Of a stretch of 7,385 nt of DNA, positions 1 through 6,293 are shown piece by piece. Under the pieces are notes generated by a model, which did no database searches, had not been told where the DNA came from, and was given only the letters and a program-made list of their open reading frames with translations. A program made the position numbers and the translations under genes. This DNA comes from Planctomycetaceae bacterium. Lineage in GTDB: Bacteria > Planctomycetota > Planctomycetia > Pirellulales > Pirellulaceae. Location of the stretch: NCBI GenBank assembly GCA_002708345.1, contig PANG01000062.1, forward strand, positions 12,590 to 19,974. The letters are read 5' to 3'. Position 1 is the stretch's first letter; every line of letters begins with the position of its first letter.

Positions 1-3
1 ATC

Positions 4-870
<867 letters not shown>

Positions 871-878
871 GAAGACGA

Positions 879-1775
879 ATGGGAATGTCGATGGCTGAAT
901 TACCAGATCGGGATCCGGAAGCAGCAGTGCTGCGGCCGCGATACCTGAAGGTGTTTCTGACCTTTGCCCGCAACAGCCTGATTCGTGATATGACGTTCAG
1001 GATGAACTTCATCCTGCAGTGCCTTACCTCCATTTCCTGGACCGTGATGAACATCGGCTTTTATATCATCGTGTTCCAGTTCACCAAGCAGATTGGCGTC
1101 GACACCGGCTGGGGGAAATATCAGTTCTTCATTTTTCTTGCCACAACCTGGCTTATTAACAGCCTGGTTCAGGCATTCTTTATGCCCAATGCCCAGGAGT
1201 TCAGCGAGCTGATTCGAACCGGGCACCTGGACTTTGCCCTGGTCAAGCCGATTGATACCCAGTTCCTGATTTCCTTCCAGAAGGTGGACTGGTCGGCACT
1301 GTCGAATTTCTGGATGGGGATCGCGCTGCTTGGTTTCAGTCTCTCGCACTTGATGGCGGTACCCGACCCCCTGGTGCTGCACCCGGTTGTTTTCCTGCTT
1401 TACCCGATCTACATCGTCTGTGGTTGCCTGATCATGTACAGCGTGATGATCACGCTGGCAGCCACCAGCATCTGGCTCGGTCGCAACCAGACGCTCTATA
1501 ATTTCTGGTTTTACCTGACAAATTTCTCGCGTTACCCGATGGAGATCTACTGGCGCAGCTGGGGTTGGTCACTGTGGGGCGTGTTTACATTTCTCATACC
1601 GGTCCTGGTGGTTGTGAATGTCCCGGCCAGGTTGATGGCGCAGCCGATTTCGCCACGAACCAACTGGGAACTCTGGTTGACCGGGTTTGCTGTTTTGGCC
1701 ACGGTGATGAGTCTCTGGATTTCGAGGGCCATCTTTCGACGTGCGCTGATGAGTTACCGGAGTGCCAGTAGTTAA
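879..1775 (+). CDS. ABC-2 family transporter permease (DUF990/PF06182-like), second subunit
   Basis: This is the second membrane subunit of the same exporter, 298 residues from the ATG at 879. It resembles the first in layout: a short cytoplasmic N-terminus, hydrophobic spans near 45-66, 81-100, 146-160, 168-203, 244-257 and 277-292, and the family stretch IRTGHLDFALVKPID (112-126). The stretch FSRYPMEIY (226-234) and the following FLIPVLVVVNVPARL region are also typical of this family. DUF990-type permeases are commonly encoded as such pairs and are thought to work as a heterodimer with one ATPase. The start is ambiguous: GGAGG at 862-866, inside the end of the previous gene, is 12 bases from the ATG at 879, while GGGA at 881-884 would suit the ATG at 891. 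The frame can be read back to 792, but that would overlap the first permease by 79 bases. Tight spacing to both neighbours indicates one transcript. Confidence 0.85.
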   Translation: MGMSMAELPDRDPEAAVLRPRYLKVFLTFARNSLIRDMTFRMNFILQCLTSISWTVMNIGFYIIVFQFTKQIGVDTGWGKYQFFIFLATTWLINSLVQAFFMPNAQEFSELIRTGHLDFALVKPIDTQFLISFQKVDWSALSNFWMGIALLGFSLSHLMAVPDPLVLHPVVFLLYPIYIVCGCLIMYSVMITLAATSIWLGRNQTLYNFWFYLTNFSRYPMEIYWRSWGWSLWGVFTFLIPVLVVVNVPARLMAQPISPRTNWELWLTGFAVLATVMSLWISRAIFRRALMSYRSASS

Positions 1776-1785
1776 GTAGTGATTT

Positions 1786-1791
1786 GGAGGA
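1786..1791 (+). promoter_or_regulatory. Ribosome binding site of eboC
   Basis: GGAGGA lies four bases before the ATG at 1796. It favours that ATG over the in-frame TTG at 1784, which is upstream of and overlaps the motif. Confidence 0.7.
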
Positions 1792-1795
1792 GACC

Positions 1796-2791
1796 ATGCC
1801 GAGCGGGAATTCAACGATGGGGCAGCTTGACAGAACGTCAGGCTGGCTGGCTTACCTGCAGCTTTTCCGGCTGCCAAATGTCTTCACGGCAATTGCTGAC
1901 GTGTTGATGGGGTACCTGCTGGTTCACCGTGTCCTTGAGCCCTCGGATACCTTTCCGCTGCTCCTGCTGGTGTTGGCCAGTTCCCTGATTTACACGGCTG
2001 GCATGGTCCTGAACGACGTGTTTGATTACCAGGTCGATTGCCAGGAGCGGCCGCAGCGTCCAATACCCTCGGGAAGGATCTCCCTTGGTCGGGCACGCGC
2101 GCTGGGACTGCTGATGCTGCTTGCCGGTATGATCGCCGCGGCACTTTCTTCCTGGGTTGTGCTGGATTCAGCAGTCCCCTGGCGAGGCCTGCTGATCTCC
2201 GTGGCACTGGTGGTAACAGTCCTGCTTTATGATGGGATACTCAAGAAGACGATCCTGGCTCCACCCCTGATGGGTGCCTGTCGCTTCCTGAACGTGCTGC
2301 TGGGGATGAGCTTTGCTGGCACGACAGGTGGCACGGAGGGTCTTTTCCTGGGCTGGGAACACTACCAGCTACTGGTGGCGACCGGGCTAGGTGTTTATGT
2401 CACCGGTCTCACGTTTTATGCCCGCACCGAGGCCCGGGAAAGTTCCCGAATGGCGCTCTCCGCCGGATGCCTGGTAATGATTGCCGGGCTGGGGATTCTG
2501 GCCATGTTCTTTCCGCGATCGGTTCCGGAAACGACTGGTCTGCGGATGACCGTGGGGCAGGCAGGATTCTTCATTATCGTCCTTTCAGCCACGGTGATTT
2601 ACCGGGCGGCATGGGGAGTCATTGAACCGACGCCAAGACGAGTCCAGGCTGCGGTCAAGCGATGTATCCTGTCAATTATCCTGTTGGACGCAGCGATCAC
2701 GGGGATTCTCTGCCCCTGGTATTATGCGGTCCTGGTCCTGGCCTTGCTTCTTCCGACGCTGGTATTGGGAAAATGGCTATACTCGACATGA
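1796..2791 (+). CDS. eboC: UbiA-like membrane protein EboC
   Basis: This is a polytopic membrane protein of 331 residues in the UbiA prenyltransferase superfamily. About nine hydrophobic segments are visible, for example near 27-45, 54-72, 103-122, 131-145, 191-208, 222-239, 255-270, 289-306 and 308-325. The first aspartate-rich motif is intact: NDVFDYQVD, with N73, D74, D77 and D81, followed by [11 protein letters not shown], which is very characteristic of this branch. A YDGILKK stretch (145-151) stands where UbiA enzymes have a Tyr/Lys substrate loop. The second aspartate-rich motif of true prenyltransferases is not seen: the corresponding region reads [13 protein letters not shown] (206-218). 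The [16 protein letters not shown] start (25-40), the [11 protein letters not shown] stretch (160-170) and the adjacent eboF gene point to the EboC subgroup, where the reaction is unknown. The gene starts 20 bases after the second permease. A quinone- or lipid-modifying prenyltransferase is the alternative reading. Confidence 0.8.
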   Translation: MPSGNSTMGQLDRTSGWLAYLQLFRLPNVFTAIADVLMGYLLVHRVLEPSDTFPLLLLVLASSLIYTAGMVLNDVFDYQVDCQERPQRPIPSGRISLGRARALGLLMLLAGMIAAALSSWVVLDSAVPWRGLLISVALVVTVLLYDGILKKTILAPPLMGACRFLNVLLGMSFAGTTGGTEGLFLGWEHYQLLVATGLGVYVTGLTFYARTEARESSRMALSAGCLVMIAGLGILAMFFPRSVPETTGLRMTVGQAGFFIIVLSATVIYRAAWGVIEPTPRRVQAAVKRCILSIILLDAAITGILCPWYYAVLVLALLLPTLVLGKWLYST

Positions 2792-2838
2792 TCAAGGGGA
2801 TCTTTACCAAGGGAATGGAGCGGGAGGTGCTGAGATGA
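2788..2838 (+). other. 16-codon micro-ORF bridging eboC and eboF (possible translational coupler or gene remnant)
   Basis: The ATG at 2788 overlaps the eboC stop codon (ATGA, 2788-2791). The frame ends with TGA at 2836-2838, which overlaps the eboF start codon (ATGA, 2835-2838). The encoded peptide is [16 protein letters not shown]. Its double overlap could hand ribosomes from eboC to eboF. In the cyanobacterial ebo cluster eboE sits between eboC and eboF, so the ORF could also be what remains after loss of such a gene. No motif supports a function for the peptide itself, and an ORF this short can occur by chance. Confidence 0.3.
2822..2827 (+). promoter_or_regulatory. Ribosome binding site of eboF
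   Basis: GGGAGG lies seven bases before the ATG at 2835 and fixes it as the start. The same frame is open further upstream, back into eboC, but that stretch has no comparable signal. Confidence 0.7.
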
Positions 2839-4187
2839 ACAATCTGGTTTTCTTGTCGCTTCCTGGTTTTCGCCCGTCGGACCTGGACCAGATGCCATGC
2901 CTTTCGGCGCTGATGGGAGCGGGCCAGCGGCAGCCGTTACGTGCCAGTTTTCCTGCCGTCACCTGGCCAGTGCAGGCAAACATGCTGACCGGTTGCCGAC
3001 CCAGCCAGCATGGCGTGGTGGGCAATGGTTTCTACTGGCGGGAATCTCACGAGGTGGAGATGTGGACTGCCTGGAACGAGAAAATCCTGGCGCCACAGGT
3101 CTGGGACCTGATGCACCAGGATTCCCCCGCGCTCACGTCGGCAGTCTGGTTTCCCATGCTCAGCAAGGGATGCGGTGCTGATTTTGTCTGCATGCCTGCC
3201 CCGGTTCACAATCCAGATGGCTCGGAGTCGCTCTGGTGCTATACCACTCCTACGGAGCTCTACGGGGACCTGCGGGATGAACTGGGACATTTTCCTCTGA
3301 AGAACTTTTGGGGCCCGTTGTCGAGTATTGATTCCACTGCCTGGATTGTTGATTCCGCGGTCATGGCTGCCGGCAGTTTTCGGCCTCGTCTCTTTTTTCT
3401 CTACCTTCCCCACCTCGATTACGCTGCACAGAAACATGGTCCCGACAGTCCCGAGGCCAGGCATGCTGTCGAGGAACTGGATGCGGTGATAGGCCGCCTG
3501 GTCGATGGATTCCAGCTGGCTTATGAAGGTTCGGAACTGACCTGGCTGGCAGCCAGTGAGTACGTGATCACGGAGGTGGATCATGTGGTCTACCCGAATC
3601 GCTTGCTCCGTGAAGCAGGTCTGCTTTCGGTCCGCTGCGAGGATGGCCTGGAGTATCTTGACCCTGCTGGGAGTCTCGCCTGGGCGCTGGTGGATCACCA
3701 GTTTGCCAACGTCTATGTCCGCGATGCTGACCCGATGGTCATCGACCGGGTGGTCCACCTGTTTCAACAACAGGAAGGAATCGCCGAGGTCCTGGCCGGT
3801 GCACGCAGGGCCAATCGGGACATGGATCACGAGAGGGCGGGAGAGGTGATCCTGGTTTCCAGTTCGCACAGCTGGCAGGCGTATTACTGGTGGCAGGACG
3901 ATGCCCGGGCACCCGATTTTGCCCGTACTGTCGATATCCACCGCAAGCCTGGATACGATCCGGTGGAACTCCACCTGGATATGGCAACCAGGGGCGTGCC
4001 GCTGGATGCGACCCTGGTACGTGGATCCCACGGGGCACCGGTTCAGTCAGAATCGCAGTGCGGCATTGTTCTCAGTTCACGACCGGGTGTCCTGGGGGAG
4101 CGACCACTGGCCGACGTCGACATGGCAGGAGTGATACTGCGGCATTTCCAGGAGCCTCCCCTCGGGGAGGGCGTGTCGGCAGACTGA
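2835..4187 (+). CDS. eboF: Alkaline phosphatase superfamily (nucleotide pyrophosphatase/phosphodiesterase-like) protein EboF
   Basis: This is a 450-residue protein with the fold signature of type I phosphodiesterase/nucleotide pyrophosphatases. The nucleophile region is [15 protein letters not shown], with T43 as the presumed nucleophile, followed by [13 protein letters not shown] (55-67). Later landmarks are [17 protein letters not shown] (190-206), SEY (241-243), DHQ (287-289), [20 protein letters not shown] (359-378) and the C-terminal GSHG (397-400). The WQDD...[13 protein letters not shown] block and the neighbouring eboC point to the EboF branch. Several classical metal ligands differ: the first Asp is P10 (SLPGFR), the His four after D195 is Q199, and the SDHG motif is SEY. 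By eye there is no signal peptide, so the protein is probably cytoplasmic, unlike most phosphodiesterases of this family. The substrate is unknown. The gene ends 10 bases from a convergent gene. Confidence 0.8.
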   Translation: MNNLVFLSLPGFRPSDLDQMPCLSALMGAGQRQPLRASFPAVTWPVQANMLTGCRPSQHGVVGNGFYWRESHEVEMWTAWNEKILAPQVWDLMHQDSPALTSAVWFPMLSKGCGADFVCMPAPVHNPDGSESLWCYTTPTELYGDLRDELGHFPLKNFWGPLSSIDSTAWIVDSAVMAAGSFRPRLFFLYLPHLDYAAQKHGPDSPEARHAVEELDAVIGRLVDGFQLAYEGSELTWLAASEYVITEVDHVVYPNRLLREAGLLSVRCEDGLEYLDPAGSLAWALVDHQFANVYVRDADPMVIDRVVHLFQQQEGIAEVLAGARRANRDMDHERAGEVILVSSSHSWQAYYWWQDDARAPDFARTVDIHRKPGYDPVELHLDMATRGVPLDATLVRGSHGAPVQSESQCGIVLSSRPGVLGERPLADVDMAGVILRHFQEPPLGEGVSAD

Positions 4188-4200
4188 CAGCAGGCTGTCA
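4155..4200. terminator. Two inverted repeats at a convergent gene junction, candidate bidirectional terminator
   Basis: Two perfect hairpins lie in tandem. The first has arms CCTCCCC (4155-4161) and GGGGAGG (4164-4170) with a two-base centre, in the last codons of eboF. The second has arms TGACAGC (4185-4191) and GCTGTCA (4194-4200), and its outer triplets are the stop codons of the two convergent genes. Neither is followed by a clear T-run on either strand, so intrinsic termination is only a suggestion. The stems could instead block Rho-dependent read-through or 3' exonucleases. Confidence 0.35.
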
Positions 4201-4899
4201 CTTCAGCTCACGAAGCTTGATCTGGCGAAACTGGACGAGCATCGGTGGGCCGGCATGAAGTTGTAGTGCAAGGATGCCTTTCATGGCTCGCTTGTCGACC
4301 TGGTTGTCGATCACGTCGACTGTCACCTTGCCATTGATCTTCTGGACGAGGTGGTTTCCCTGGGCGGAGATCGAGTAACTATTCCACTTTTCCTTCTTGA
4401 TCACGGAGAGGATATCCTTGTCCTCGCCGGTCTTGCCGACGGTCTTTTTTTCACCACTCTCGCTAATTTCCACCTTCGTCCCCCGCATCGCCAGGATACC
4501 GCGTCCTCGCTCCTCATAGAGAATCCCGATGAACTTGAATCCAGCGTCAATATCTGCCTGGTAGCCTCCAACGACCCAGTTTCCCAGGTCCTTGCTGCGA
4601 TACTGGATTCCCGAGTTGCCTCCTACCATGCGAAACTCCAGGTCCAGCTGGAAATTCTCCAGCGTTCCTGCTCGCCAGATCAAGAAGGTATTTCCCTGGG
4701 TGGGGTTCGCCTCGGTGGTCTGCCCCGTGATCACCCCGTCCTTGACCGACCAGAACTTGGAATTCCCATCCCATCCCTTGAGTGTTTTGCCATCAAAGAG
4801 TGATGCAGTACCGCTCTCTGCCTTGTCCTCGCCACAGAGCATGGCACCAGGGGCAAGGAGCAGGAGCAGGGCCAGGAGAATTGTTGGTCGGAACGTCAT
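4198..4899 (-). CDS. Exported DUF1080 / 3-keto-disaccharide hydrolase-like protein
   Basis: This is a 233-residue protein with one concanavalin-like DUF1080 domain (PF06439 type), a family now linked to hydrolysis of 3-keto-glycosides and very abundant in planctomycetes. A Sec signal peptide is visible at 1-24 (MTFRP, then a leucine-rich core and PGAML). The cysteine at 22 lacks a good lipobox, so release into the periplasm is more likely than lipidation. Domain hallmarks are SLFDGKTLKGWDG (33-45), MVGGNSGIQYRS (91-102), GYQADID (112-118), KWNSYSISAQGN (171-182) and GILALQLHAGPPM (208-220). AAAGGA (4912-4907) lies seven bases before the chosen ATG at 4899. A longer reading from an ATG at 4956, overlapping the eboB stop by ATGA, would add 19 residues before the signal peptide and is less likely. 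The gene is 53 bases downstream of eboB, so it is probably cotranscribed. Its substrate is not evident. Confidence 0.85.
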   Translation of the reverse strand: MTFRPTILLALLLLLAPGAMLCGEDKAESGTASLFDGKTLKGWDGNSKFWSVKDGVITGQTTEANPTQGNTFLIWRAGTLENFQLDLEFRMVGGNSGIQYRSKDLGNWVVGGYQADIDAGFKFIGILYEERGRGILAMRGTKVEISESGEKKTVGKTGEDKDILSVIKKEKWNSYSISAQGNHLVQKINGKVTVDVIDNQVDKRAMKGILALQLHAGPPMLVQFRQIKLRELK

Positions 4900-4930
4900 G
4901 GGGTTTTCCTTTAGAAAGAACAGGGGTGCA

Positions 4931-4949
4931 GGTTCCAGGTTCAGGAACC
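4931..4949 (-). repeat. Small inverted repeat between eboB and the DUF1080 gene
   Basis: Arms GGTTCC (4931-4936) and GGAACC (4944-4949) flank a seven-base loop, a few bases after the eboB stop. In the transcript the stem would stand about 30 bases before the start of the DUF1080 gene. It could tune expression of the exported protein relative to eboB, or be chance. There is no T-run directly after it. Confidence 0.3.
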
Positions 4950-4952
4950 GAA

Positions 4953-5792
4953 TCATGTTTCAATAGTCTTTGCTTCTGGTAACTCGGGCGGTTCGAAGAC
5001 GAATCCCTTGCTTTGCTGAAAGAACTCCACCGGGTTCTCATAAACCACCTTGCGGATCAGCTGTTCGCCATGGCCCCGGCGACGCATTTCGATAATGAAA
5101 TCGGGTACGGCAGTAGGTTTGGATGGGCCCCAGTCACCAGCTGAATTGACCATCAGCCTGTCCGGACCATACATCTCGATGATGTCAGCCGCTCGCTGGG
5201 GAGTGCACTTGCTGATCGGGTAAAGTGTCATGCCGGCCCAGAATCCCTCGGCCAGGACCGGTTCCACGGTATGTTCCTCGACATGGTCAATCAGCACTCG
5301 ACTGGGATCGACATGGTCATTGGAGAGCAGCATGTCGAGAATCATCCGGGTGCCCTGGTACTTGTCTTCAAGGTGAGGCGTGTGGATCAAGATCTGCTGG
5401 TCATGGTGAACGGCCAGGTCGACATGTTCCATGAAAATGGTGGATTCGTTCCGGGTGTTCTTGTTGAGGCCAATTTCACCAATCCCAAGGACTCCAGGGA
5501 GATCCAGGAACTCAGGGATCATCTCGATGACCTGCCGCGAGAGCTCAACGTTTTCAGCCTCCTTGGCATTGATACAGAGCCAGGTGAAATGCTGAATCCC
5601 GAACTGGTCAGCACGGTTTTTTTCGAAGTCAGTGAGTTGCCGAAAATAGTCTCGAAAACTCTCCACACTTCCGCGGTCAAAACCGGCCCAGAATGCAGGT
5701 TCGCTGAGGGCAACACAGCCCATGCGGGCAAGCGTTTCATAATCATCCGTGGTACGGGAGACCATGTGGATGTGTGGGTCAATGTAGTACAT
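4953..5792 (-). CDS. eboB: TatD-family metal-dependent hydrolase EboB
   Basis: This is a 279-residue TIM-barrel hydrolase of the TatD/amidohydrolase group, predicted cytoplasmic. The expected metal-binding set is complete: H7 and H9 in IDPHIHM, E106 in GIGEIG, H137 in LIHTPH, H170 in VLIDH and D220 in NSAGDWG. The opening IDPHIHMVSRTTDDYETLARMG with EPAFW (31-35), and the later FWAGMTLYPISKCTPQR (184-200), are characteristic of the EboB branch rather than of the DNase TatD. GGAG at 5804-5801 lies eight bases before the ATG at 5792. The GTG at 5801, three codons upstream, overlaps that motif and is therefore not favoured. The gene follows a 90-residue protein gene by 30 bases and precedes the DUF1080 gene by 53 bases, giving an apparent operon. 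The substrate of EboB proteins is not known. A generic TatD nuclease is the less likely alternative. Confidence 0.85.
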   Translation of the reverse strand: MYYIDPHIHMVSRTTDDYETLARMGCVALSEPAFWAGFDRGSVESFRDYFRQLTDFEKNRADQFGIQHFTWLCINAKEAENVELSRQVIEMIPEFLDLPGVLGIGEIGLNKNTRNESTIFMEHVDLAVHHDQQILIHTPHLEDKYQGTRMILDMLLSNDHVDPSRVLIDHVEEHTVEPVLAEGFWAGMTLYPISKCTPQRAADIIEMYGPDRLMVNSAGDWGPSKPTAVPDFIIEMRRRGHGEQLIRKVVYENPVEFFQQSKGFVFEPPELPEAKTIET

Positions 5793-5800
5793 GCGTTTCA

Positions 5801-5804
5801 CTCC
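5801..5804 (-). promoter_or_regulatory. Ribosome binding site deciding the eboB start
   Basis: GGAG reads on the minus strand eight bases before the ATG at 5792. It overlaps the upstream in-frame GTG (5801-5799), which makes the ATG the better start. Confidence 0.6.
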
Positions 5805-5822
5805 AGGGGAGTCTCTCGAAGG

Positions 5823-6095
5823 CTAGGACCGGGAAATCTCCAGGCCAAGTTCCTCACGCCAGTTTTCACTGAACTCGCGCGAGAAAACCAGCTGGACCTT
5901 TTCCGCACGGTCAGGGCAGGACTCATCGGCCACGAGTTGCAGGCCCTGCTGGATCAATCCCAGCCTGGGATCCTCGCGATAGTCTCCACCGGACCGGTCC
6001 AGCCGATCGAAGGAGGCTGCCAGTTGCAGGATCTTGGCACGTATTTCCAGGTACTCGCGTTCGAGCACTTCGCCCGCTGTCATCGGACTCGACAT
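5823..6095 (-). CDS. Small conserved-looking protein encoded directly upstream of eboB, function unknown
   Basis: This 90-residue soluble protein is not recognised as a named family. It has no signal peptide or membrane span. The first half looks helical and charged (LEREYLEIRAKILQLAASFDRLDR, in two parts at 11-23 and 24-34), and the second half contains CPDRAEKVQLVFSREFSENW (60-79). It looks like a real gene. GGAGAGGG (6111-6104) lies eight bases before the ATG at 6095, it is followed only 30 bases later by eboB on the same strand, and its composition is normal for a soluble protein. In the cyanobacterial cluster eboA takes the position directly before eboB, so this gene occupies that place. 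However, it is much shorter than EboA and no sequence match could be judged by eye. A role as an accessory or partner of EboB is inference from position only. Confidence 0.7.
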   Translation of the reverse strand: MSSPMTAGEVLEREYLEIRAKILQLAASFDRLDRSGGDYREDPRLGLIQQGLQLVADESCPDRAEKVQLVFSREFSENWREELGLEISRS

Positions 6096-6290
6096 GGTGA
6101 ATTCCCTCTCCAGATCACGACATGTGTGTTGGGGCGGAGGACAACGTGCTTCTTTTTAGTATCCCTCAGACTTGCACGCAAGTTGATCGAGGGACTGGTT
6201 TAGCCGTGCGGGGAGTGCTCCACGACTGCCAGTAGCGCAGCACTGAACGACCTGCCAGAAGAGAATGGATAACCGGTCGAGGATCGCCGG
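6096..6290. other. Intergenic region: probable leader of the small gene-eboB-DUF1080 operon
   Basis: This 195-base gap separates two minus-strand genes and should hold the end of one transcript and the start of the next. It contains a hairpin at the stop of the upstream gene, a nested palindrome at 6163-6193 and the ribosome binding site at 6111-6104. On the minus strand TACTAA (6161-6156) could serve as a -10 box, but no well-spaced -35 box is seen, so no promoter is called. Confidence 0.4.
6163..6193. repeat. Nested inverted repeat upstream of the eboB operon, possible operator
   Basis: An inner perfect repeat ACTTGC/GCAAGT (6170-6175 and 6178-6183) is enclosed by an outer repeat CCCTC/GAGGG (6163-6167 and 6189-6193). 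It stands about 70-100 bases before the start of the small gene, next to a weak -10-like TACTAA. Possible roles are a dimeric repressor site or an RNA hairpin in the leader. On neither strand is it followed by a T-run, so it does not look like a terminator. Confidence 0.35.
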
Positions 6291-6293
6291 TTA
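6270..6293 (-). terminator. Hairpin at the end of the coiled-coil protein gene, candidate terminator
   Basis: Arms TAACCGG (6270-6276) and CCGGTTA (6287-6293) form a seven-base stem, extended by an inner CGA/TCG pairing around a GGA loop. The stop codon of the minus-strand gene is the first triplet of the stem. The following bases on that strand are pyrimidine-rich but are not a strong T-run, so efficiency is uncertain. Confidence 0.4.

Noticed and set aside
900..1382. 160-codon minus-strand frame opposite the second permease
   Set aside because: Its Gln/His/Gly-rich translation is typical of the reverse complement of membrane-protein codons, with no supporting signals.
2622..2834. Extension of the eboF frame upstream into eboC, giving 521 residues
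   Set aside because: The extra residues are an out-of-frame reading of eboC, are rich in Arg, Ser and Trp, and precede the well-placed GGGAGG site of the ATG at 2835.
2937..4031. Long open frame (364 codons) on the minus strand opposite eboF
   Set aside because: It lies wholly antisense to a clearly recognisable protein, has no family-like motif or good ribosome binding site, and is explained by codon bias of the real gene.
4200..4966. Plus-strand open frames opposite the DUF1080 gene (4351-4803 and 4592-4966)
   Set aside because: They are antisense to a gene with a signal peptide and clear domain motifs, and their translations show no coherent fold pattern.
6163..6193. Nested palindrome as an intrinsic terminator
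   Set aside because: The T-run at 6152-6156 precedes rather than follows the hairpin on the plus strand, and on the minus strand the hairpin is followed by A-rich sequence.
5271..6203. 310-codon plus-strand open frame opposite eboB and the small upstream gene
   Set aside because: It is antisense to eboB with its complete metal-binding set and to the small gene. It crosses the intergenic region and shows no domain pattern.
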